Source: Solen grandis
Taxonomy: Eukaryota; Mollusca; Bivalvia; Adapedonta; Solenidae
Direction of reading: 5' to 3'
DNA: 64,000 nt
Assembly (NCBI GenBank): GCA_021229015.1
Contig: CM037777.1
Location: forward strand, 22,862,777-22,926,776
Positions 36,701 to 48,773 of this stretch are shown in pieces. Position 1 is the first letter of the stretch. Every line of letters starts with the position of its first letter. Position numbers and translations under genes: made by a program. A model generated the notes under the pieces. It ran no database searches and was not told where the DNA came from. It saw only the letters and a list, made by a program, of their open reading frames with translations.

Positions 36701-38054
36701 AAACTGAGTAGCAAGCATAAAAAGTGATAAAAACACATTTACATTATTTCCACAAATGTTTAAAACAGGGCATGTCATTTAATGAAATTCTTATAAATTG
36801 AGCAAATCAAACCAAATTTCTGGAATAGCATTACTATTTACTGGGATGTAATGTCATTTTAGCCATTACTTCGTAATGCTATAATACCTGAAATGTTTCT
36901 CAAAAGTAACATTATTATTTTAGTTTTTAGACTTTGAGTTTTGTTACCCATTTATTGAAGAATAATTGAGTATTTACTGTAGCTAGTTTTAATGGAGTAA
37001 ATATACAAATACAAAGCCTCTTTTCCTCTGTGAATTATGGTTAAAAACAGAGGAAATTGAAAATGCCTTTGAAAATTCTCAGATTTTTAGATAAAAAGAA
37101 TCTTTTTCTAGATCTCCTATCAGAAAGTTAAGTCATAAGTGCAAGGTGGCATGGCAACAAAGTAATATCATGTACATATAGAAAGTAAAGAAGGTATTAG
37201 AAAAATGAACCTCAAGTAATTAGTAATCCTCTGAGGTATGTTGCTCATCTTTGCTCACGACTGTATTAGATACGAGACATTGGTAAAAAAAGCTTTTTTG
37301 ACTGAGATTTGCTGCCAGTCCAGTCTGGCTTCTTCAGAAGTACATAATCATTTATTATGGTGTAAAATGTAAGTTGAAGAGTTAAATGAAGATGCTGTAT
37401 GATTTCAGAAAGTACTGTAGAGTTATTAATTTGAGGGGCAAATTTTTGTGAATGGTTTGCCCTCTATCAGTCTGTCTGTCCCTTCCTTTGGCTGTTGGGA
37501 AAGCTGGATCCAGCAATAACATAAAGAATTAGTATGTGAATCTCAGTTCGTCCATCTGTCTGTCTGGAAATCTGGATCCTGTTGATAGAACTTTTTATAT
37601 GAATACCGGTAAATGGCGATATTGAGATTATCCAAATTTGTGCTTATTACTCTCAGGCAGATACAGTAGGGGACTTAAGTGTTTCAAGCAACACAAGTGG
37701 CTCTTTTAACCCACACACTTGTGGCTGCCTGATCATGATCTGCACTGGTTATTATTCAGTCAATAAATTTTCAGCAGACACCCCCATAAAGAACAAATGG
37801 TACAGCTCAAAATGAAGAAAGGACAAGTCCTTTAGAAATTTAGCATGGTAGGCGTTAATTAGGTATTGTAACCATGGAGTGTCAACCATTAATAAGAGAA
37901 TTATCATGTTTTCTTTTTTTGTTTTCAGACGGTGGCCAGACATTTCAAGTCAATCCCTGTTGTGGAGAAGGAGGCTCTTACTTATTTTATCTATATGGCA
38001 AAGAACTTCAAAAGTCGGTTCGATCAAAAACATGTGGATAATATGAACAGCTAA
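30570..38054 (+). CDS. SAP30L: SAP30/SAP30L, Sin3-HDAC corepressor subunit
   Basis: Complete coding sequence of 172 residues in four exons: CDS 30583-30753, 31283-31405, 34761-34859, 37929-38054, all joined in phase 0 with GT-AG borders. It begins MNGFSAEEE, very close to vertebrate SAP30L. The N-terminal atypical C2CH zinc finger uses C20, C28, C64 and H67. A basic stretch RIKRKRR (75-81) fits the nuclear localisation/DNA- and phosphoinositide-binding region, followed by an acidic linker. VNTLRRYKRHYKL (106-118) and the C-terminal FIYMAKNFKSRFDQK form the Sin3-binding domain that contacts the PAH3 region of Sin3. The family bridges DNA and the Sin3-histone deacetylase complex in the nucleus. 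Invertebrates usually have one gene, so SAP30 versus SAP30L naming is by N-terminal similarity. No lesion is seen. The introns carry many transposons. Confidence 0.95.
30935..31145 (+). repeat. 43-bp minisatellite in SAP30L intron
   Basis: About five units of TGTAGGAATTGTACACCCCT plus GAGTGTACAAGGGGAGTGAT. The period equals that of the 27-kb satellite, but the sequence is unrelated. Confidence 0.8.
31283..31405 (+). CDS. SAP30L: SAP30L exon 2 (coding)
   Basis: Acceptor CTTTCCAG before 31283, donor GAG/GTAAGT after 31405. 41 codons, residues 58-98: the last zinc ligands (ICDYHKN), the basic region and the acidic linker ending DEDIPE. Confidence 0.95.
31550..32030. repeat. Possible low-copy dispersed repeat
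   Basis: GC-richer than its surroundings, with internal similarity between GGGGGCAAGGATTTTCATGG and GGAGCAAGGATTTTTCAAGG and two AGTACTGGT blocks. No coding signal; family not recognised. Confidence 0.3.
32288..33316 (-). mobile_element. Family 2 element, reverse orientation
   Basis: A terminal inverted repeat TATACCCCCCGCACAAC GAA GTTGTAAGGGAGGTATA (32289-32325) is followed by five to six units of about 160-165 bp (TAACTCAAAAAGTATAA, AAGATGAAACTTCATATG, GTGACCAAGAACCATAACTC, GAGTTATTGCCCTTTGTAAA). The other end has GCGGGGGGTAT at 33281-33291. Located in SAP30L intron. Confidence 0.7.
33690..33910 (+). repeat. Second copy of the 26.5-kb dispersed repeat
   Basis: AGCAGAACCTTGTGAACGC, CTACTGGAGGGATTTGGTTC and GCATGAAGGCTGGATTTTGT match 26547-26790. 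Confidence 0.6.
34094..34326. mobile_element. TTAA-flanked MITE, copy 1 (SAP30L intron)
   Basis: CCCTTTCCCTCATAGAGG at the left and TCTATATAAGGGAAACAG at the right, flanked by TTAA (34090-34093, 34327-34330). The interior has the long hairpin AACATAAAACC-GATCAGCC / GGCTGATC-GGTTTTATG seen in the other copies. TTAA targets and CCC-starting TIRs fit piggyBac-type elements. This copy is the most diverged. Confidence 0.75.
34761..34859 (+). CDS. SAP30L: SAP30L exon 3 (coding)
   Basis: Acceptor ATGTTTACAG before 34761, donor GAT/GTAAGT after 34859. 33 codons, residues 99-131, IDFFQMPVNT to MNKAQLSD, the start of the Sin3-binding domain. Confidence 0.95.
35063..35587 (-). mobile_element. Family 1 element, reverse orientation
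   Basis: From TTAGCTCACCTGAGCAC AGC GTGCTC (hairpin end, 35061-35086), through GTCCGTCGTC, AACAACATCTTCTCCTAAAC and TAGAGCTTAGATATTTGGT (related to the element B core), to GGGCTTCTATGGCCCTCTTG. A short copy in SAP30L intron. Confidence 0.65.
35590..37705. other. SAP30L intron, nothing recognised
   Basis: AT-rich intronic sequence. No coding exon, RNA or well-defined repeat seen. Confidence 0.4.
37710..37854. mobile_element. Second TTAA MITE type, internally deleted
   Basis: Flanked by TTAA (37706-37709, 37855-37858). The interior (TGATCATGATCTGCACTG, TCAGTCAATAAATTTTCAG, CACCCCCATAAA, GAAGAAAGGACAAGTCC, ATTTAGCATGGT) aligns with the 52196-52419 element. It ends 70 bp before the last SAP30L exon. 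Confidence 0.6.
37929..38054 (+). CDS. SAP30L: SAP30L last exon
   Basis: Acceptor TTGTTTTCAG before 37929; stop TAA 38052-38054. 41 codons, residues 132-172, TVARHFKSIP to HVDNMNS, completing the Sin3-binding domain. Confidence 0.95.
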   Translation, partial: TVARHFKSIPVVEKEALTYFIYMAKNFKSRFDQKHVDNMNS

Positions 38055-39660
38055 AATTTACCAACCTCAATGTCTTTTGTGCCCATGTTTTATGTGGAAA
38101 ATGACAGCCTTCTTTTGTGTACTGTATGATGCTGATTTCACAAAAGTAAAGAAAAGCTTGCTTAGATTTGATATAAAAAACATTGTAGGAATGATCTTTA
38201 GTTGAGAGTTCTGAATGTGATAAACTTGATATGTAAAAGGAGGGAGAGAGAGAGAAAGAGAGAGGTTTTTTTTATTCTTTAATAGCAACATGTTAGGATC
38301 CCAGCCAGCAAGTCAGTAATGAGAAATGTTTAAGTTCTACAAGATCTACACTGAAACTTTCTTTGGCTCATTCTACAAGGAATTATGGATTCTGGATTAT
38401 CTTAAGGCATTGCGTCGTGTATTTTAATCCTGGTGCCAGTTTGGAAGAACTTTTTAAAATGAATCTCATCTGCAGATTGCTGTTTTTTTTCATGTTCTGT
38501 ATCTGTAAAATGATTTATTTTCATTGACATTATAATTTGTTGATTGTGTACTAAAGGGAATTACATGGGTACAGTTATTCGTGGATTCATATCCTAAAAA
38601 GCTTTTGTTCTATGAAATGAATGGTTGTCATGGGGGTTATTATTTGTGGATAAAACCCTTGAAATCCATAATGATTAGTGTCTCATGAAAATAATGATTG
38701 CACAGTATGATAAGAAGGCAGGTAAACCCTTCGAGCTCTCTATGGACAATTGACGTCAAAACAAAATGGTGATAACTAGGTCAGAATAGATGTAATATCT
38801 CATTTGGTTTCAGTTTGTTTTGAGGAATTAAAAAACAGTGTTATTAATACTTTTTTTTTATATTCTGAACCGTTTTTGTTTGGTTGTCAGATTGTTTATT
38901 TTTCAGATTTTTCTAGTAATCAAATTGTAAGACAAAGTCACTGCTAGCCAGTGGTCAGTTCCTGGGAGAAGCTGTGTGATAAATTGGTTTTAGGTTGCTA
39001 GCCAGCCATAATAAAGTGCTTCAACAAGAACAGCTTTCACAATGTGATCTTGTAAGACCATTAAGTGTTTGAAATGTGATTAAATTTGTTAATTTTTTAT
39101 GAAGAGCAGTATTGCATGGTATGTTCAATATGGAACGAGGAAGATGATCATTATACAGGAATGTCCTGGAACCAACAAATTGTTGCAGTGCATATTATGA
39201 TGGGACTGAAATGCTATGTAATAATTATGGTTTGATGTGACAGGGATGACTTGTAACACTGTATGTGTTGCGATGAAATCTACAGTAAAACTGTGTACAT
39301 GTATGTGGAATTATTCTATTCTATAGGATAGACTAGTAGTTTGCAGTTAGAGTCATGCTCGATTATTCATTTTCTACAGTGTTAAAACCATATGGCTTGA
39401 TTACAATATCATTTATAGATATGGTGATGACTTTATAAGATAGCAGTGCTTAAAAAATTAATTTTACAGTTGAAAAATTACTGTCAAAACTTCGTTTCAA
39501 TGATAAAAAATTAATATTCTTGATATCTTTGTTTTCAGATGATAATTCCGACTTGTGTATTGAGGTAACATGTGAACGGTTTTGTGAATAACAATATATG
39601 CTATAAAAGGAATGAAATGTGTATATTTTCTTTTAGTCCCTCTATAAATGTAGATATTAA
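38055..39660 (+). other. SAP30L 3' UTR region
   Basis: AT-rich and free of recognised repeats, apart from a GAGA-rich run at 38240-38265. A clear AATAAA lies at 39010-39015; other poly(A) signals may exist. The true end is unknown. Confidence 0.4.
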
Positions 39661-39701
39661 ACACAAATCAATCTGATAGGTGCTTTAGATCTGCAGTTTA
39701 A

Positions 39702-39897
39702 CCCTTTCCCTCATAGAGGACACCATGAAAAGACCTATGCGAGCAGCATAAAACCTGATCAGCCTGCGAGTAACTCTTATGCTGTTCGCTACTCCTCAGT
39801 GGTCTGGAAATGAGGATTTTATAATTAAATTTGGTAAGGTTTAACTGGTTTTCTGCAGATCAGAGTACGTCAAAATGAGTCTATATGAGGGAAAGGG
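39702..39897. mobile_element. TTAA-flanked MITE, copy 2, seeds the minisatellite
   Basis: The left TIR CCCTTTCCCTCATAGAGG begins after TTAA 39698-39701. The right TIR TCTATATGAGGGAAAGGG ends at 39897 before TTAA 39898-39901. Half of the central hairpin (the CGCAGGCTGATCAGGTT arm) is deleted. The right 28 bases continue directly into the tandem array. Confidence 0.8.
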
Positions 39898-39901
39898 TTA
39901 A

Positions 39902-41325
39902 AATGAGTCTAGATGAGGGAAAGGGTTAAAATGAGTCTATATGAGGGAAAGGGTTAAAATGAGTCTATATGAGGGAAAGGGTCAAAATGAGTCTATATGA
40001 GGGAAAAGGGTCAAAATGAGTGGATATGAGGGAAAGGGTCAAACTGAGTCTATATGAGGGAAAGGGTTAAAGTGAGTATATGAGGGAAAGGGTCAAAATG
40101 AGTCTATATGAGGGAAAGGGTTAAAATGAGTATATGAGGGAAAGGGTCAAAATGAGTCTATATGAGGGAAAGGGTTAAAATGAGTCTATATGAGGGAAAG
40201 GGTCAAAATGAGTATATATGAGGAAAAGGGTCAAAATTAGTGGTGAGCTGATTAATCATAAAGTCAACGAATCAGTGACGAGCTACTGGTTGACGTGACG
40301 ATGACAACGAAAATAATTCGTTGACAAATTATTGACCAAAAAAGGGGGTGCTGTTAATATTTCAACGCGCATCTGATTGGGTAATTTCATTAATTTGATA
40401 AATTGATACTTGCAAAGTTGCACTTTGCACATCGTTGGCCTCTGGTTGTAACCTCTTATACTTTATCTCGGTTCAATGTTTATACATGTATTTGAATATT
40501 TGAGAAATTAACCAAGAGTTTTAATAGGCATTTACTCCAAACATGGTATATTTGGTATTTAATCATGATTAATCAATTAATCAGTGACTTTTGTCTCTGA
40601 TTAATCGACGAATATTTTTTCGACTGATTCCAATCACTAGTCAAAATGAGTATATGAGGGAAAAGGTCAAAATGAGTCTATATGAGGGAAAGGGTCAAAA
40701 TCAGTCTATATGAGGGAAAGGGTCAAAATAAGTCTATATGAGGGAAAGGGTTAAAATGAGTCTAGATGAGGGAAAGGGTCAAAATGAGTATATGAGGGAA
40801 TGGGTTAAAATGAGTCTATATGAGCAAAATGAGTCTATATGAGGGAAAGTGTCAAAATGAGTCTATATGAGGGAAAGGGTCAAAATGAGTTTATATGAGG
40901 AAAAGGGTCAAAATGAGTATATGAGGGAAAGTGTCAAAATGAGTCTATATGAGGGAAAGGGTCAAAATGAGTTTATATGAGGGAAAGGGTCAAAATGAGT
41001 CTATATGAGGGAAAGGGTTAAAATGAGTCTATATGAGGGAAAGGGTCAAAATGAGTCTATATGAGGGAAAGGGTCAAAATGAGTCTATATGAGGGAAAGG
41101 GTCAAAATGAGTCTATATGAGGGAAAGGGTCAAAATGAGTCTATATGAGGGAAAGGGTCAAAATGAGTCTATATGAGGAAAAGGGTCAAAATAAGTATAT
41201 GAGGGAAAAGGTCAAAATGAGTCTATATGAGGGAAAGGGTCAAAATGAGTCTATATGAGGGAAAGGGTCAAAATGAGTCTATATGAGGGAAAGGGTTAAA
41301 ATGAGTCTATATGAGGGAAAGGGAA
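39902..41325 (+). repeat. 28-bp minisatellite from MITE terminal repeat
   Basis: The unit is AATGAGTCTATATGAGGG plus AAAGGGTTAA, about 36 copies in two blocks (39902-40237, 40640-41325). It is identical to the last bases of the adjacent MITE. The first units keep TTAA at the junction; most later ones read TCAA. Some units are shortened (AATGAGTATATGAGGG). Confidence 0.9.
40238..40639. mobile_element. 402-bp hAT-like insertion in the minisatellite
   Basis: Starts TAGTGGTGAGCTGATTAATC and ends TTCCAATCACTA. An 8-bp direct repeat GTCAAAAT lies on each side (40230-40237, 40640-40647). The ends share an inverted TAGTG and similar ATTAATC/GATTAAT subterminal motifs. An 8-bp duplication is standard for hAT. 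No coding capacity. Confidence 0.65.
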
Positions 41326-41840
41326 TGGCAGTCATTGTAATGATATTGCCCCTATTTTAACTTAGAAAATTTGGTTTAAGTTTTGCATACAAACTATTAT
41401 CCAGCTTATATCTCAATAACCATTCATAGCATTGACTTGATAGTTAATGTGTATGTTTTCTGTGTATCAGAAAACCAAGGAAGGTAACTTTTGACTAAAT
41501 GTAATAAATATGATGGCTCTTTTCTAACTTCAATATTTTGCATGTACAGTGCATGTACAGTGCTATTATGCTTACAGATGTATATCTTAGTAACTAGGCA
41601 TGGGATTAATTAATTAAAGACTTCATAAGCATATTTAGGGGCTATCAAAATAGATCCCATGGACTAAAGGCATGAGTTAAAATAGATTTTATCTGACTGA
41701 TCAAGCATTTTGAACAGACACATAGAGTCATGCTGGCAAACTGAGAGCTCTTGGTTTTTAATTGAGCGCTCTCTTAAACTTGAAGCTAAGAACTAATGCT
41801 GTCGCAAGATCTTGACAAGAACTTGTAAAACCTGCTTCAT
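41326..41840. other. Intergenic stretch, nothing recognised
   Basis: No gene or recognisable repeat seen between the minisatellite and the SINE. Confidence 0.4.
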
Positions 41841-41841
41841 A

Positions 41842-42105
41842 ATGGTGCTGAATGGTTTGAGCATCCACTTCAGAACCCAGAGGTTTTGGGTTTGATCTCT
41901 GGCTGTATCATACCAAACACTCCCTTGCTTAGTGCTCAGCTTATAAGGGTAGTTCCTGGCAGCAGTGCGTTCAGTTTCGCATATCTGAACGCAGGGCAGG
42001 ACTAGTTGGCCCAGTGTCAGGATAATGTGACTGGGTGTGATACCATGTCATATGTCTATGGCGTGATACTGCAGTGTAGCAGCACGAGCATCGCAGCAGA
42101 TAAAA
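41842..42105 (+). mobile_element. SINE just upstream of the SelO gene
   Basis: Head remnant GGTTTTGGGTTTGATCTCTG (B-box-like), then TTATAAGGGTAGTTCCTGG, TTGGCCCAGTGTCAGGATAA, TGTGACTGGGTGTGATACC and TGATACTGCAGTGTAGCAGC. It matches the bodies at 47110-47315 and, inverted, 22195-22515. Its end is about 75 bp from the SelO ATG. Confidence 0.6.
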
Positions 42106-42180
42106 TATCGTGCTTTCGGTACCTTTGATACTTTGGTGCTATGCAAGGGAAAGTACTCTAAGGTTACTTCCGATGTAAAC

Positions 42181-45329
<3,149 letters not shown>

Positions 45330-45344
45330 CAAATAAACCATTTT

Positions 45345-46610
45345 TAACTAATATTTGCTTGTTGTCTCCCAATCAAACATTGATCTTTATAATTTATCAT
45401 ATTATATTAAATGCATATTGGAATCAAATTTCACCCCAGATGTTTTATTTTTTTCACAACTCCTTTTATCAAGATAAAAAACTAGAAAAATATACAAATA
45501 CATGTGCCTTCGTAGCTTACATCGAGTTGGATACATTTTAGTTCAATCTGCTCATCACCTATATAAAATAACTGTATATGCTTTAGGAGCAGGAAATTGA
45601 ATATTTCTATAAGTCTTACCTTTTATTTAGCATTGTCATTTCATCACCTTCATATTCAATATATCCCCATAATGCTGTCAGCCGACGTTTCTAGCACTTA
45701 CCTACACTACAGTGTCCTGACAGCAGCTTTGAAAAACAAATTCACTCTCAGGAGGATATTTTAACCAAATTTCATTATAAATATGCAATCAAGGTGTTAA
45801 AATGCCATGAAATATGGGATACATTGCATTTCAGAGAGTGACTCAAAACATGATTTTTTTAAATTTTAGACATATTGTCAGTAAAATTCTTAAAGATGCA
45901 TTAAATTTGAAAAATGGGACAAGATGCAAGGACTAGCCTCCAATATACAAGAAACCTCCACTGTAAAAACGCATTTAATGAAAGTATAATAAATATTAAT
46001 AAGAGTGTTCTTTGGAAAGCGGGTGTCACCTGCTGAAGCAGACATTCCAAAAAGTACCTGTCTGACCAGACTGGTAATTTTTATTTCAGTTCTGTGAACA
46101 TTTCAATCAGACGTCCCAATGTCTGGTAGACTGACCTTAAGTGTTGAACATTTATTTAATCAAATTAGGAATCTATGAAGATATGGTAAAAAGTGTTAAC
46201 AACTTATAAACAATAATGAAATCTTTTTGTTTGAGTTTGATCCTGTAATGTTAATTTCGGTCCTGTGAATCTTGTAAATTAGAGGACCAGAATGTTCTGT
46301 TATCCCTATAAACTTTGGAAATGTTTGGTGAAGCGTGACAAAATAAGCGGGACGGACGGTCAACGGAAAAATGGTTCCTATGTGTCACCTCTGCTTACAG
46401 CAGGTGTCACAAAAAGTAATCATCAATACACACAAGTCATGATTTTCAGATGTATCAATTTCAAGTAGTATATGTAAAGTGAAAAGAAGTGAACATCTTG
46501 TGAAAAGTAAAGAAAACAATGTCATTGCAACAAGACTTCTGGTGCTGACTAGGTGATAGTGATTCAAGTCAAAATGGAATGTAATTCAGCTGTAGTCTTG
46601 TAACTTTGGT
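45345..46610. other. SelO downstream region, nothing recognised
   Basis: AT-rich sequence without coding or clear repeat signals. GGACGGACGG near 46350 hints at family 2 type material. I looked for a SECIS-like element only by eye and saw none; none is expected for a Cys form. Confidence 0.35.
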
Positions 46611-46612
46611 CA

Positions 46613-46712
46613 NNNNNNNNNNNNNNNNNNNNNNNNNNNNNNNNNNNNNNNNNNNNNNNNNNNNNNNNNNNNNNNNNNNNNNNNNNNNNNNNNNNNNNNN
46701 NNNNNNNNNNNN
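46613..46712. other. Assembly gap (100 N)
   Basis: Exactly 100 N, size unknown. Upstream exons of the eIF3F-like gene could be hidden here. Confidence 1.
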
Positions 46713-46782
46713 GAATTTAAAGACTTTTTCAGAGGGGAGGCACCTATGAACAGCCCCTGATAAAGAAGGGAAAAAAGCCCTG
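46713..46782. mobile_element. Right end of a hAT-like element
   Basis: GGGAAAAAAGCCCTG ends at 46782 and matches the right TIR of the 13716-14935 element. The left part lies in or beyond the gap. Confidence 0.45.
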
Positions 46783-47109
46783 GTAGTGATTTAGTAAGAT
46801 CAGCTCTATTAATTAATGAAGTTAGTGCATGCACAAAGTGTGAATGTGATTAGCCAAGTGACGGCAAATGAAAATAGAAATCTAAATGTATGTTTATAAT
46901 TCTAAATATAGTTTCAATACTGTCTATGATGGTATATTGGGGAAATCACCCATTGTTTTACAGTCATGGATGGTTACATTTGATAACCCCATGCTTTTGT
47001 AGATAGGTATTAATTGATGTAATACACACATATAGTTAAAAAAAAAAAAAGTCTTAGTCCATGACTATCTGTGAACAAGCTGCTTTAAGTACAGGCCCAA
47101 ACGGCACTG

Positions 47110-47315
47110 TTAAAGCTCCCTTGCTTGGCACTCAACATATAAGGGTAGCTCCAGGACTGATTGGCCCAGTGTCAGGATAATGTGACTGGGTTTGATATCA
47201 TACCACATGTCTATGGTGTGATACTGCAGTGAAGCAGCGCTTTATCTGTCTCAAATAGACATAGTCTCCAAATGACCGAAATACTGTTGGTGAGACGTTT
47301 AACCCAACAAACAAC
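47110..47315 (+). mobile_element. SINE, same family as 41842-42105
   Basis: CTCCCTTGCTTGGCACTCAA, TGGCCCAGTGTCAGGATAAT, ACCACATGTCTATGGTGTGA, TACTGCAGTGAAGCAGC, then ATAGTCTCCAAATGACCGAA and GAGACGTTTAACCCAACAAA. The tRNA-like head is missing or very diverged. Confidence 0.6.
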
Positions 47316-47319
47316 ATCT

Positions 47320-48680
47320 TTCCATTGTACTTCCAGAATACTGGTTATTGAAAAAATAAAAGGACACAAAAAGGGGCCTTTTTGAGTTTCTTCTCATCTT
47401 AGGCAATGACTGTTTTAATTCTGTATTCTATTTTTCTATTTATTGCATTTCTCACATCACCAGCAGCTATTGTTTTAGAGGGGGTGGAGGTATTCAAAGT
47501 GTTGATATAGAATCTGTGTTAATATCCCTTGAAATCCTTGACTTACATTATGTTTGTTATGCTTTATCTGTAATTCAATGTTATATCCAAGAAAAGTTGA
47601 ATGCTTTTAACCTAAGAGGCAGGCATTCATGAAATTAAAATACATAGTTTGATAAAATTTGATGCAAGCCTGATTACCGTAATCACTTTTAAGTTTTGTG
47701 ACAGATAAAAATTTATTTTTTTCCCAATACTTAATAAAAACATGTCAGTTTTTCATAAAGTTAAGTGACAATGTTTATTTTTCAATATGCATTAATAAAC
47801 ATCATACACATACCTATTAATACATATTTATACAATTCTTCAATGATAAAAAAAGATATATTTGTGTTTTTATTTGTTTGTTCATATATTGACATCTAAA
47901 TTTTTATATTGACGCAGTTGGAATAGTGTATTTTCTGGGACTTATAGATTAATCAAGGATTGCTATTCTAACGTTATTGATATATACTCTATGAATATTT
48001 GGTATTTATCTAGCTATTTATTTATCTATCTAACCTATTTAATCATTAATTTAGAGCTTACTATCTAGCTTATTGGTTTATTCAGTGATTGAGGAAATAT
48101 TATTGAAATGTGTCAAAAATGAGCAGACTATCAGTTTGTCTACTGTAAATCGGCCCTTTGTGTCATTGGTTATCGACTGGTCATCATCCATGATTGCTAA
48201 TAAATGCCATCTCTGTGAATATACAGTACACATCCCTCCCAATCCCCACCCCATTCAGTCCCCTGAGGCGCGATGTTGTTTTACATGTGACAGACAATGT
48301 TTCATGGGTGGGTTTAAATCAGATAGGTTTAAAGACAAACAATGAGGGTATTTGTCTGGTTTATTAATTGGCTTAACAAATAATACCTCTTCATCTGCTT
48401 TTAAGTAAATATCATGCACCGGCTTCTTAAAAGCTGTACATAATGTTATAAAGGAAAAATTAACAGGTCATTGGTAGTTATGGAAGAAAAATTTGTCTGA
48501 AAACTTAAGTCATTTATCGGATTAAAAGTGTCCCAATGTTTAGAAGCACGAAAAAAAATATTATTAAGAGTGATTACGGTATGTAAGATAAAAAAATTAA
48601 TCTTGAAAGCATTTTACTAGTCTTCGGTTTGGATCACAAGGTAGGTTGTGTGATCATAATCAAAGTTTGTGTATATTACA
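47320..48680. other. AT-rich stretch, nothing recognised
   Basis: No coding exon or repeat family recognised; I looked here specifically for upstream eIF3F exons and found none. Confidence 0.35.
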
Positions 48681-48681
48681 G

Positions 48682-48773
48682 CACACATATAGGTACTCCA
48701 GGTAAAACTCTGGGAACCATGTTTGCCCCTGTAGAAGTTGACATGGTTAGCTATGAACCTGAGCAGGTGGGAG
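48682..48773 (+). CDS. EIF3F: eIF3F-like exon a
   Basis: Acceptor TGTATATTACAG before 48682, donor GAG/GTAAGG after 48773. The first base completes a codon begun upstream, so an earlier exon is required. Ends with one base of the next codon. Confidence 0.7.

Noticed and set aside
45330..45600. A SECIS element after the SelO stop
   Set aside because: No AUGA/AA/GA quartet arrangement was found by eye, and the Cys codon makes one unnecessary; a structure search would be needed to be certain.
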